Source of the DNA: Schlegelella_A sp036496385
GTDB taxonomy: Bacteria; Pseudomonadota; Gammaproteobacteria; Burkholderiales; Burkholderiaceae_C
Direction: 5' to 3'
Length of the DNA stretch: 64,000 bases
Assembly (NCBI GenBank): GCA_036496385.1
Contig: DASXLD010000006.1
Coordinates: 1 to 64,000 of the forward strand
The translations under genes and the position numbers were made by a program. This document shows, piece by piece, positions 8,271 to 18,272 of the stretch. Under the pieces are notes generated by a model. The model ran no database searches. It was not told the DNA's origin and was given only the letters and a program-made list of their open reading frames with translations. Each line of letters starts with the position of its first letter. Position 1 is the first letter of the stretch.

Positions 8271-9071
8271 TCAGGGCGACGGCGTCGTCGGCGGCATGGT
8301 GTAGTTGAGCGCGAGCCTTCCGCCGTCGACGTAGACGATCTCGCCCGTCATGTAGCTCGCGGCGTCGCTGGCAAGGAAAGCGCAGACGGCCGCGATCTCG
8401 GCCGGATCGCCGAGCCGGCGCAGCGGCGTGCGGCTCAGGATCCGCGCCTTCGCCTCGGCGCTGCCGAGGACGGCCTTCTGCGCAAGCTCGGTCGCGATCG
8501 TCCCGGGAGCGACCGCGTTGACGCGGATGCCGCGGTCGGCGAGGGAAAGCGCCATCGCGCGCGTCAGCTGGTCGATGCCGCCCTTGCTCGCGTTGTAGCT
8601 GGCGATGGTCGGGATCGCCATCACGCCGTTGACCGAGCTCATGTTGACGATCGCGCCACCGCCGCTTCCGGCCATCACGCGCGCGACCGCCTGGGCGACG
8701 AGGAAGGCACCCTTGAGGTTGACGCCGATCACGGCATCCCAGTCGGCCTCGGCGATGTCGAGGAACTCGGCGGCGCGAAAGATCCCTGCGTTGTTGACGA
8801 GGATGTCGATCCGGCCGAATGCGGCGAGGGTCGTGCCGATCGCCGCGTCGACGTCGGCGCTGCGGGAGACGTCGCACGCGACGGCGCACGTTCGCGCGCC
8901 GGCGCCGGCGAGCTCGCGCGCGAGCGCGTCGACCGCCGGTTGGGCAACGTCCCACAGCGCGAGCGTCGCGCCGCTCGCCGCGAACAGCCGCGCGCACGCG
9001 GCGCCGATCCCTTGCGCGGCACCGGTGACGACGACGACGCGGCCGGTGAAATCGAAGCGGACGTCGTTCAT
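8271..9071 (-). CDS. short-chain dehydrogenase/reductase (FabG-like)
   Basis: A 266-residue classical SDR. It has the Rossmann motif VVVTGAAQGIGAACARL, NNAG in DILVNNAGIFRAA, the catalytic Ser in GAIVNMSSVNG, YNASKGG with the Tyr/Lys pair, and VNAVAPGTIATEL. The Asp at the end of beta-2 (LALWDVAQ) favours NAD(H) over NADP(H). It overlaps the upstream MBL-fold gene by 4 bases (ATGA), so the two form an operon. The substrate is unknown; an alcohol or 3-hydroxyacyl compound is most likely. Confidence 0.85.
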   Translation of the reverse strand: MNDVRFDFTGRVVVVTGAAQGIGAACARLFAASGATLALWDVAQPAVDALARELAGAGARTCAVACDVSRSADVDAAIGTTLAAFGRIDILVNNAGIFRAAEFLDIAEADWDAVIGVNLKGAFLVAQAVARVMAGSGGGAIVNMSSVNGVMAIPTIASYNASKGGIDQLTRAMALSLADRGIRVNAVAPGTIATELAQKAVLGSAEAKARILSRTPLRRLGDPAEIAAVCAFLASDAASYMTGEIVYVDGGRLALNYTMPPTTPSP

Positions 9072-10090
9072 GCGCGGGTTCGGTCGAGCCAGATGGCGAT
9101 GCCCTGCGCGTTCAGCTCGAGGTCGAGCGCGAGCAGCTCGTGGATGCGCGCGTCGCTCAGGGTCACGCCGTGCGCACGCAAGCTCCCGAGGTGGATCGCC
9201 TCGAGGTCGCGGAGCAGTGCCGCATGGCGATCGCCGCCGCGCGGCACCGCGCGCGCAACCGCCACCATCTCGTCGAGCTGGTCGAGCAGCAAGACGGCGA
9301 GGCGAGCAACGTCGCCGATGCGGCCGTAGTGCGTCAGGTGCATGTGCGTGGGCGTGAACGCGAGCATCCGTTCGATCGAGCGGCGCAGCGCGTCCGGCTG
9401 GAACTGCACTGGCGTCGACGTCGGCATGATCCAGGGCCCGGCGCCGGTGTCGAAGTCGCGGTACGAGAGGCCGAACGTGTCGCCGGTGAAGAAGGCGCCG
9501 CTCGTCGCATCCCAGATGCAGTGGTGGTGCCTCGCGTGGCCCGGCGTGTCGAGAAAGAGCAGGGGCCGGCCGGCAAGCTCGATCGTCATGCCGTCGCGGG
9601 TTGCGACGACGCGCTCCGCCGGCACCGGAACGATGCTGCCGTACGAACGCTCGATCTCAGCGGCGCCATAGACGCCGGTCGCGCTTTTCACCAGATGCGC
9701 GGGGTCGACGAGATGGCGCGCGCCGCGCGGGTGCACGACCAGGCGCGCGTTCGGCAGCTGCCGCATCAGCAGGCCGGCACCGCCCGCGTGGTCGAGATGG
9801 ACGTGGGTCGGGATGACGAAGTCGACCGCGTCGACGCCGAGGCCCGCGCCCTCGAGCGCGGCGAGCAGGCGCGGCACGGCGTGGTTGGTGCCGGTGTCGA
9901 CGAAGGCGGCGCGGCCGCGCTCGACGAGCAGGTAGGCGGCGTCGAAGAGCGGCCGGTGAAAGCCGGTGTCGACGACGCGGATGCCGTGATCGAGCTTGTC
10001 GACGAAGGGCGGTTCGACCCGCGTCGGGCCGATCGAGGCGAGGCTGGAGTCGGTCACGCGGAAGGCGGCATCGGGCGATAGCGGGATCAC
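9068..10090 (-). CDS. MBL-fold metallohydrolase
   Basis: A 340-residue metallo-beta-lactamase-fold enzyme. Metal ligands are visible: HVHLDH in VIPTHVHLDHAGG, a His in DTPGHARHHHCIWD, Asp in FFTGDTFG, and a late His in LTHYG. The C-terminal extension of about 90 residues is helical. The start is taken as GTG 10090, because the frame upstream would overlap the divergent lipoprotein and because TAGAAT ends 5 bases before this GTG. It is coupled to the SDR by an ATGA overlap. Likely a hydrolase of a thioester, lactone or phosphodiester; the sequence does not decide which. Confidence 0.78.
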   Translation of the reverse strand: MIPLSPDAAFRVTDSSLASIGPTRVEPPFVDKLDHGIRVVDTGFHRPLFDAAYLLVERGRAAFVDTGTNHAVPRLLAALEGAGLGVDAVDFVIPTHVHLDHAGGAGLLMRQLPNARLVVHPRGARHLVDPAHLVKSATGVYGAAEIERSYGSIVPVPAERVVATRDGMTIELAGRPLLFLDTPGHARHHHCIWDATSGAFFTGDTFGLSYRDFDTGAGPWIMPTSTPVQFQPDALRRSIERMLAFTPTHMHLTHYGRIGDVARLAVLLLDQLDEMVAVARAVPRGGDRHAALLRDLEAIHLGSLRAHGVTLSDARIHELLALDLELNAQGIAIWLDRTRA

Positions 10091-10095
10091 CGCCG

Positions 10096-10101
10096 ATTCT
10101 A
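10096..10101 (-). promoter_or_regulatory. -10 hexamer of the MBL-SDR operon (leaderless geometry)
   Basis: TAGAAT on the minus strand ends 5 bases before the GTG at 10090, and there is no Shine-Dalgarno. Initiation would fall at or next to the start codon. This spacing also supports choosing the GTG over the longer frame. Confidence 0.45.
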
Positions 10102-10186
10102 GAGAGCGACGAGTCGCGGGCAGGGAGAAAAGGACAGGATCAGAATACGCGGCACGGCACTCGCTGCCGTGCCGCGGGGCCACGCC

Positions 10187-10684
10187 ATGCATTCACTTCA
10201 TCGCCTTTCCGTTCGCGCCGCTTCGCTACTGCTGCTTGTTGTGCTCGGCGCCTGCGCAACGCCCAGCGGGTTGCCGGTCGGCACGTCGATCGACGATGCG
10301 CGCGAGATGGTTGGCCGGCCGAGGGACGAATATCCACTGGTCGGTGGCGGCACCCGCGTCGAGGTACGCCGCGGCCGCGAAACCCACATGCTCGACTTCG
10401 ACGCCGGTGGCCGGCTCGTCGCAAGCCGGCAAGTGCTGACGCCCCAAACCTTCGCCACCATCGCGCCCGGAATGACGCAGGACGAGGTGCTGGCGCGGAT
10501 CGGACGGCCGACGTTCGTGTTCCCCGTCGGCTGGCAGCAGCTCAAGGTCTGGAACTACCGCTTCGGCGGCCTCGAAGGCGACTGCGTCGTGTTCCAGGTC
10601 TCGATCAGCAACCAGACGCACACCGTTTCCGATGCCGGACCCAATACCGACCCGGCGTGCAGCCATGGTCCCGACCGTAGCTAG
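10187..10684 (+). CDS. outer-membrane lipoprotein with BamE/SmpA-like repeats
   Basis: A 165-residue secreted protein with a lipoprotein signal peptide: a basic start, a hydrophobic core and a lipobox LGAC at about residue 22. The mature part carries two similar halves: LPVGTSIDDAREMVGRPRDE with a following strand, and IAPGMTQDEVLARIGRPTF with VWNYRF. The second is the SmpA/OmlA (BamE) pattern. No phospholipid-binding residues can be assigned. It may be an assembly-factor relative but is not the canonical short BamE. ATG 10187 is chosen because the signal peptide starts there. Convergent with acnA. Confidence 0.65.
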   Translation: MHSLHRLSVRAASLLLLVVLGACATPSGLPVGTSIDDAREMVGRPRDEYPLVGGGTRVEVRRGRETHMLDFDAGGRLVASRQVLTPQTFATIAPGMTQDEVLARIGRPTFVFPVGWQQLKVWNYRFGGLEGDCVVFQVSISNQTHTVSDAGPNTDPACSHGPDRS

Positions 10685-10715
10685 CGGTCGCGAGGTCCGA
10701 ACGCGCGCATCTGTG

Positions 10716-10735
10716 CGGCGGCCAGCAAGCCGCCG
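10716..10735. terminator. GC-rich hairpin between convergent lipoprotein and acnA genes
   Basis: CGGCGGC (10716-10722) and GCCGCCG (10729-10735) form a perfect 7-base stem with a 6-base loop in the 63-base convergent gap. No T-run follows on either strand, so intrinsic termination is uncertain. Confidence 0.35.
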
Positions 10736-10747
10736 CCACGTACTTCC

Positions 10748-13633
<2,886 letters not shown>

Positions 13634-13675
13634 GGTGAACCTTGTTCTCTGGAGGTGGGGCAGCGCGGTCGACGT

Positions 13676-14098
13676 TCAGACCGATTTCGGAACGATGATC
13701 TTGAGCCCCTTGAAGTAGTCGCGGAAGAAGCCCGCGTCGCGAGTGATGAGAGCGCTGCATTGGAGCAGGGCATGGGCGCCGATCAGGAAGTCTGGCACCG
13801 TCCTCGGCGAGACCGGCGTGCGGCCTTCGGCCTTCATGCGCTGCTTGTAGCGGCGCTGCATCTCCCCGGCACGCACGGCGGCGCGAGCGTCTGTCGCCGA
13901 GTAGCGGATGCCGGCTTCCTCGAGCACGTCGAACAGCTCGGCGCCGAAGCCGAGGCCGGCGACGACCTCGCTGACAACCACGTCGCAGACCACGACCGGG
14001 CCCGAGGTCAACGCCTGGCGAAGGCTGGATTCGGAGGCCTCGGCGCCGGCGTCGCCGCCGAGAAGATCGATCAGCACGGAGGTATCGATGGCGATCAT
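13676..14098 (-). CDS. vapC: PIN-domain toxin, VapC type
   Basis: A 140-residue PIN-domain ribonuclease. The acidic residues are visible: Asp5 in MIAIDTSVLIDLL, Glu in VVSEVVAG, Asp in PDFLIGAHAL, and the last one in ALITRDAGFFRDYF. Single-stranded RNA cleavage (often tRNA) is the family activity. It follows an AbrB-type antitoxin by 17 bases on the same strand, the usual antitoxin-first order. The PDFLIGAHA form resembles chromosomal VapC proteins of proteobacteria. The target is unknown. Confidence 0.85.
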   Translation of the reverse strand: MIAIDTSVLIDLLGGDAGAEASESSLRQALTSGPVVVCDVVVSEVVAGLGFGAELFDVLEEAGIRYSATDARAAVRAGEMQRRYKQRMKAEGRTPVSPRTVPDFLIGAHALLQCSALITRDAGFFRDYFKGLKIIVPKSV

Positions 14099-14115
14099 CG
14101 CCTGCGACCGTCGGC

Positions 14116-14361
14116 TCAGGGGTCGACCGGGTCGCCGGGCGCGCGCCCTCGGAGCTCGCGCATCACGTCGTCCGTGGTCACGCCGGGCGGCAGCTTGAAG
14201 CGACCGCGCAAGCGCGAGATCGCGTCGTCGACATTCTTGCGCAGGATGATGCGGCCGCCGTCGAGCTCGACCTTCAGCTGCGTTCCCTTGGTCAGGCCGA
14301 GCGCGTCCCGAACCGCCTTCGGCAAGGTGATCTGACCGCGCTCAGCGACAGTCGCTTCCAT
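14116..14361 (-). CDS. vapB: AbrB/SpoVT-domain antitoxin, VapB type
   Basis: An 81-residue protein with an N-terminal swapped-hairpin AbrB fold: EATVAERGQITLPKAVRDALG, then GTQLKVELDGGRIILRK. The C-terminal half (about residues 48-81) is the likely toxin-neutralising tail. The start was moved from 14388 to ATG 14361 because GGGGAA lies just upstream. Autoregulation is expected: a 10-base-arm inverted repeat lies across its promoter at 14382-14414. Confidence 0.85.
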   Translation of the reverse strand: MEATVAERGQITLPKAVRDALGLTKGTQLKVELDGGRIILRKNVDDAISRLRGRFKLPPGVTTDDVMRELRGRAPGDPVDP

Positions 14362-14381
14362 GGCATTCCCCGATGAATCCG

Positions 14382-14419
14382 TATGCATCGATCATACATA
14401 CTTTTCGATGCATATTCAA
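14382..14419 (-). promoter_or_regulatory. vapBC promoter with embedded operator
   Basis: On the minus strand TTGAAT (14419-14414) and TATGAT (14396-14391) are separated by exactly 17 bases. Across them runs a perfect inverted repeat, TATGCATCGA (14382-14391) and TCGATGCATA (14405-14414), with a 13-base spacer. Each arm covers an edge of a promoter hexamer, so a bound VapBC complex would occlude RNA polymerase. Confidence 0.75.
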
Positions 14420-14439
14420 GGCGTCGGGCAGCCGGGCCG

Positions 14440-15522
14440 TCACCCGTGGCGGCGCTCGAACTCACGCAGGTAGCCGACCAGGGTGCGGACGCCTTCGATC
14501 GGCATCGCGTTGTAGATCGATGCCCGCATGCCGCCGACGATCCGGTGACCCTTCAGGTTCAGGAGCCCTGCGTCGTGCGCGCCGGCGAGGAACGCCGCAT
14601 CGAGCGCCGGATCGGGAAGGTGAAAGCAGACGTTCATGCGCGAGCGGTCGCCCTTTGCGATCCGCTTCGCGTAGAAGTCGCTTGCATCGAGGGCGCCGTA
14701 GAGAAGCTCGGCCTTGGCCCGGTTGCGCTCGGCCATCGCGGCGACGCCGCCGCCGGCGCGAAGCCAGTCGAAGACGAGGCCGGCGATGTAGATCGCGTAG
14801 GTCGGCGGGGTGTTGATCATCGAGTCGTTGGCCGCCTGCACCGCGTAGTCGAACGCGGTCGGCGTGATCGGCAGCGCCTGGCCGATGAGATCGTCGCGGA
14901 CGATGACGATCGTGAGGCCAGCCGGCCCGATGTTCTTCTGCGCGCCGGCATAGATCAGGCCGTAGCGCGAGACATCGAGCGGCGTCGACAGGATGTTCGA
15001 CGACATGTCGGCGACGAGCGGGACGTCGCCGGTATCGGGAGTCCAGTGGTACTCGAGGCCGATGATCGTCTCGTTCGCGCAGATGTGGACGTACGCCGCG
15101 TCGCGGTCGAGCCGCCACTCGCTTTGCGGCGGGATCGCGGTGAAGCCGTTGCCTTCCGAGCTCGCCGCGACGTTGACGGTGCAAAAGCGCGCCGCCTCGG
15201 CGATCGAGCGCTTCGACCAGTCGCCGGTGTTGACGTAGTCGGCGCGAGTCCTGCCGCGCAGCAGATTCATCGGCACGATCGCGTTCTCGCCGATCGCGCC
15301 GCCCTGGAGGAAGACGACCTTGTAGTTGTCGGGGATCGCGAGGAGCTCGCGCAGCGCGGCGAGCGCTTGCGCGTGGATCGACATGAACTCCTTGCCGCGA
15401 TGGCTCATCTCCATCACCGACATGCCGCTGCCGTGCCAGTCGAGCATCTCCTCGGCGGCACGGCGCAGGACGGGTTCCGGGAGGGCGGCGGGACCTGGGC
15501 TGAAGTTGTACGGGCGCGTCAT
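14440..15522 (-). CDS. serC: phosphoserine aminotransferase SerC
   Basis: A 360-residue PLP enzyme converting 3-phosphohydroxypyruvate plus glutamate to phosphoserine, and serving in PLP synthesis. It starts YNFSPGPAALPEPVL; GKEFMSIH, FLQGGAIGENA and the PLP Lys in YAGAQKNIGPAG are all present, as is RIVGGMRASIYNAMPIEGV. Full length. GATAAT lies 6 bases before the ATG with no Shine-Dalgarno, suggesting a leaderless transcript. The usual neighbours (pheA, aroA, gyrA) are absent, so this copy is out of its common context. Confidence 0.96.
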   Translation of the reverse strand: MTRPYNFSPGPAALPEPVLRRAAEEMLDWHGSGMSVMEMSHRGKEFMSIHAQALAALRELLAIPDNYKVVFLQGGAIGENAIVPMNLLRGRTRADYVNTGDWSKRSIAEAARFCTVNVAASSEGNGFTAIPPQSEWRLDRDAAYVHICANETIIGLEYHWTPDTGDVPLVADMSSNILSTPLDVSRYGLIYAGAQKNIGPAGLTIVIVRDDLIGQALPITPTAFDYAVQAANDSMINTPPTYAIYIAGLVFDWLRAGGGVAAMAERNRAKAELLYGALDASDFYAKRIAKGDRSRMNVCFHLPDPALDAAFLAGAHDAGLLNLKGHRIVGGMRASIYNAMPIEGVRTLVGYLREFERRHG

Positions 15523-15528
15523 GCGCCC

Positions 15529-15534
15529 ATTATC
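15529..15534 (-). promoter_or_regulatory. -10 hexamer of serC (leaderless geometry)
   Basis: GATAAT on the minus strand is followed by 6 bases (GGGCGC) and then the serC ATG. No Shine-Dalgarno and no strong -35 are seen. Confidence 0.45.
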
Positions 15535-15559
15535 GAGTCGCGCGTCGACTCGACAGGGA

Positions 15560-16120
15560 TCACTTCATCGTCGAGGTCGAGCTCGTTCCCGCGTCGAGCA
15601 TCGCCTTGATCGGCGCTGCCTCGCCCGCCGCCTTCGCCGACTTCGCCTCGGCGACGAGTTCGCGCTGCTTCGGGCAGATGCAATCGTCGACCAGGCGGTG
15701 GCCCGCCTTGACGTCGAGCAGCATCGACTTGCTCGCAATCTGCACCATCAGCGTCTCGCCGCGGACGTCCTCGAGGCGGATCGCTCCCGTCGACGAGAGG
15801 ATCGGCTTCATCAGCCAGCTGCCCCTGCCGAACTTGACGTCGACGTAGGCAGGGTGACTCGCGTTCTGGGCGACGCTCACGCTCTGGCTGAACTCGCAGT
15901 CGTAGGCGCCGTAGAAGACGAGCTCCGCCGCCTTGACCTGCTCGGGTTGAGCGTCCGGGATCGCGAAGCCGATCTTGATCTGGGGCACCTTCGCGGCCGG
16001 CTTGGCACCGTGCTTGGCCGGCGGGCTGGTCGGGTCGGCGGCGATCGCGGGTGCGAGGGAGAAAGCGGAAGCGGTCAGAGCGGCGACGACGCGCGCGCAG
16101 CGAAAGAGGGAAGTCGGCAT
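15560..16120 (-). CDS. periplasmic protein of unknown function
   Basis: A 186-residue protein with a cleavable signal peptide (VVAALTASAFSLAPAIAA, about residues 10-28) and a Lys/Pro/Ala linker. A compact domain follows from residue 45 with AELVFYGAYDCEFSQ, HPAYVDVKFGRGSWLMKP, GAIRLEDVRGETLMVQIA and LVDDCICPKQRELV. Three cysteines in the domain could form a disulfide. I do not recognise a named family. AAAGG precedes the ATG. It lies between serC and mdh on the same strand, and neither neighbour suggests a role. Confidence 0.65.
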   Translation of the reverse strand: MPTSLFRCARVVAALTASAFSLAPAIAADPTSPPAKHGAKPAAKVPQIKIGFAIPDAQPEQVKAAELVFYGAYDCEFSQSVSVAQNASHPAYVDVKFGRGSWLMKPILSSTGAIRLEDVRGETLMVQIASKSMLLDVKAGHRLVDDCICPKQRELVAEAKSAKAAGEAAPIKAMLDAGTSSTSTMK

Positions 16121-16268
16121 GACGTGGCCTTTCAGAGACGAACGAGCGGCGCGATTTTCATCCAGCGTGAGCGACGCAGCGCCTGGTTTACCCCCCGTTA
16201 CCGGCAGGTCGGGAACTCCGTCACGGCAACCGCTGCCGCCGCCCGCTCGTGGCTCATGCGTTCGATGC

Positions 16269-17252
16269 TCAGACGAGGTGCTTGACGCCGTCCTGCTCCT
16301 CGCGAAGCTCGTTCAGCGTCGCGTCGATCCGCCCCTGGCTGAAGGCATCGATCGGCAAACCCTCGACGACCTTGTACTCGCCACCGCTGGTCGTCACCGG
16401 GAAGCCGAACATCGTGTCCTTCGGGATGCCGTAATGGCCGTCGGACGGGATTCCCATCGTCACCCAGCGACCATTGGTGCCGAGCACCCAGTCGCGGACG
16501 TGGTCGATCGCCGCGTTCGCCGCCGACGCCGCTGACGACAGCCCGCGCGCTTCGATGATCGCCGCACCGCGCTTGCCGACGGTCGGCAGGAAGACGTCGC
16601 GGTTCCACGCGTCGTCGCCGATCATGTCCTTCACCTGCTTGCCGTCGATGGTCGCGAAGCGGTAGTCGGCGTACATCGTCGGCGAGTGGTTGCCCCAGAC
16701 GGCGACCTTCTCGATCGCCGCGACGGGCTTGCCGATCTTGGCGGCGAGCTGGCTCGCGGCACGGTTGTGGTCGAGGCGCAGCATCGCCGTGAAGTTGCCG
16801 CGCGGCAGCTCGGGCGCGCTCTTCATCGCGATCCAGGCGTTGGTGTTGGCCGGATTGCCGACGACAAGCACCTTGACCTTGCGCGAAGCGACCGCGCTCA
16901 GCGCCTTGCCTTGCGCGGTGAAGATTTGCGCGTTCGCCGAAAGGAGGTCCTTGCGCTCCATCCCCGGCCCGCGCGGCCGCGCGCCGACGAGCAGCGCGTA
17001 GTCGGCATCCTTGAACGCGGAGTTCGGGTCGGCGTGCGAGGTCATGCCGGCGAGCAGCGGAAAGGCGCAATCCTCGAGCTCCATCATCACGCCCTTCAAC
17101 GCTTTCTGCGCCTTCTCGTCGGCGATCTCGAGCATCTGCAGAACGACGGGCTGGTCCTTGCCGAGCATCTCGCCCGATGCGATGCGAAAGAGCAGGGCAT
17201 AGCCGATCTGGCCGGCGGCGCCGGTGACCGCGACGCGGACGGGGGACTTCAT
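16269..17252 (-). CDS. mdh: malate dehydrogenase
   Basis: A 327-residue NAD-dependent malate/oxaloacetate enzyme of the TCA cycle. N-terminal PVRVAVTGAAGQIGYALLFRI binds NAD; GARPRGPGMERKDLL, VVGNPANTNAWIAM, the catalytic His in AVWGNHSPTMYAD, and GIPSDGHYGIP follow. This is the betaproteobacterial mdh type with the long active-site loop. The start was set at ATG 17252, preceded by GGAGAA, not the 17474 frame. It is divergent from sdhCDAB across 209 bases. The gntR regulator often found in that gap in related genomes is absent here. Confidence 0.96.
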   Translation of the reverse strand: MKSPVRVAVTGAAGQIGYALLFRIASGEMLGKDQPVVLQMLEIADEKAQKALKGVMMELEDCAFPLLAGMTSHADPNSAFKDADYALLVGARPRGPGMERKDLLSANAQIFTAQGKALSAVASRKVKVLVVGNPANTNAWIAMKSAPELPRGNFTAMLRLDHNRAASQLAAKIGKPVAAIEKVAVWGNHSPTMYADYRFATIDGKQVKDMIGDDAWNRDVFLPTVGKRGAAIIEARGLSSAASAANAAIDHVRDWVLGTNGRWVTMGIPSDGHYGIPKDTMFGFPVTTSGGEYKVVEGLPIDAFSQGRIDATLNELREEQDGVKHLV

Positions 17253-17417
17253 GATGGTTTCTCCGGGCGAATGGGGGGACGCATGGTCGGCGGCGCGCGG
17301 CGCGGAGGCGGTAGCGAGCAGGACCTCGCAGTTTACGGCCGCCGCCGATCGCGACTCGATGACAGGGAGGGTCGCGGGTGCCGGAACGCGAGCGAGGTAA
17401 AGTCTGCTGCATTGCAA

Positions 17418-17423
17418 TAAAAT
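17418..17423 (+). promoter_or_regulatory. candidate -10 of the sdh operon
   Basis: TAAAAT lies 38 bases upstream of the sdhC ATG within a locally AT-rich patch (GCAATAAAATCGATTG). It is the only good hexamer in the mdh-sdhC gap. The -35 region is weak. Confidence 0.35.
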
Positions 17424-17461
17424 CGATTGGCTGCACGGCGCGCCTCGAATCGAAGATCGAC

Positions 17462-17899
17462 ATGGCCACGTCACTCAAGGAACAACCACTGAAGCAGCGG
17501 CCGGTCTATCGCAACATTCACATCTCGCAGCTGCCGTCGTATCGCCTGCCGGCCGCCGGCTGGGTCTCGATCCTGCACCGGATCAGCGGCGCCGCGATGT
17601 TCCTCCTGCTGCCGTTCGTGATCTGGCTGTTCGACGTCTCGGTGAGCTCGGAGGTCTCGTACGAGCGGTTCGTCGCCGCGTTCACCGTCGGCATCGGCGC
17701 CGTGCCGGGCTGGTTCCTGAAGCTGGTCGCGTTCGCGCTGATCTGGGCCTACCTGCTCCACTTCTGCGCGGGCCTCCGCCACGTCTGGATGGACGCGACG
17801 CACGAAGTCGGCCTCGAGTTCGGCCGCGTCTCGGCGCTGCTCGCGATCGGCATCGGCACCGTCGTTGCGCTCGTGCTCGGCGCGAAGCTCTTTTTCTGA
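17462..17899 (+). CDS. sdhC: succinate dehydrogenase cytochrome b556 subunit SdhC
   Basis: A 145-residue membrane anchor of complex II. SYRLPAAGWVSILHRISGAAM is the quinone-site signature (Ser and Arg), followed by three transmembrane helices at about 35-55, 77-98 and 120-142. The heme-ligand His lies in YLLHFCAGLRHVWMD. Short of the 17378 frame, ATG 17462 is the family start. First gene of sdhCDABE; sdhD follows after 10 bases. Confidence 0.93.
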   Translation: MATSLKEQPLKQRPVYRNIHISQLPSYRLPAAGWVSILHRISGAAMFLLLPFVIWLFDVSVSSEVSYERFVAAFTVGIGAVPGWFLKLVAFALIWAYLLHFCAGLRHVWMDATHEVGLEFGRVSALLAIGIGTVVALVLGAKLFF

Positions 17900-17909
17900 G
17901 GCGCTCCCG

Positions 17910-18272
17910 ATGAGCACGTCTTTCGGTTCCCGGCGCCTCGTCGTCGGCGCGCACTATGGCTTGCGCGACTGGCTCGCGCAGCGCATCACCTCGCTCCTGA
18001 TGGCGCTGTTCACGGTCGCCGTCGTCATCCAGGTCCTGATGCCGGGCCCGATCGACTACTACAAATGGTCGGCGATCTTCGCCCAGCAGTGGATGAAGGT
18101 GCTCACCTTCGTCACCGTCGTCTCGCTGCTGTACCACGTCTGGGTCGGCATGCGCGACATCTGGATGGACTACGTCAAGCCGGTCGGCGTGCGCCTCATG
18201 CTCGAGATCGTCACCATCGCCTGGCTGGTCGGCTGCTCCGGCTGGGCGATCCAGGTGCTGTGGAGACTTTGA
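17910..18272 (+). CDS. sdhD: succinate dehydrogenase membrane anchor subunit SdhD
   Basis: A 120-residue hydrophobic anchor with three helices. It starts RLVVGAHYGLRDWLAQRITSLL, carries a heme-ligand His and the quinone-site DxxxDY in LLYHVWVGMRDIWMDYVKP. It pairs with SdhC to bind heme b and ubiquinone. The stop codon overlaps the sdhA start (TGATG at 18270-18274), so translation is coupled. Confidence 0.92.
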   Translation: MSTSFGSRRLVVGAHYGLRDWLAQRITSLLMALFTVAVVIQVLMPGPIDYYKWSAIFAQQWMKVLTFVTVVSLLYHVWVGMRDIWMDYVKPVGVRLMLEIVTIAWLVGCSGWAIQVLWRL

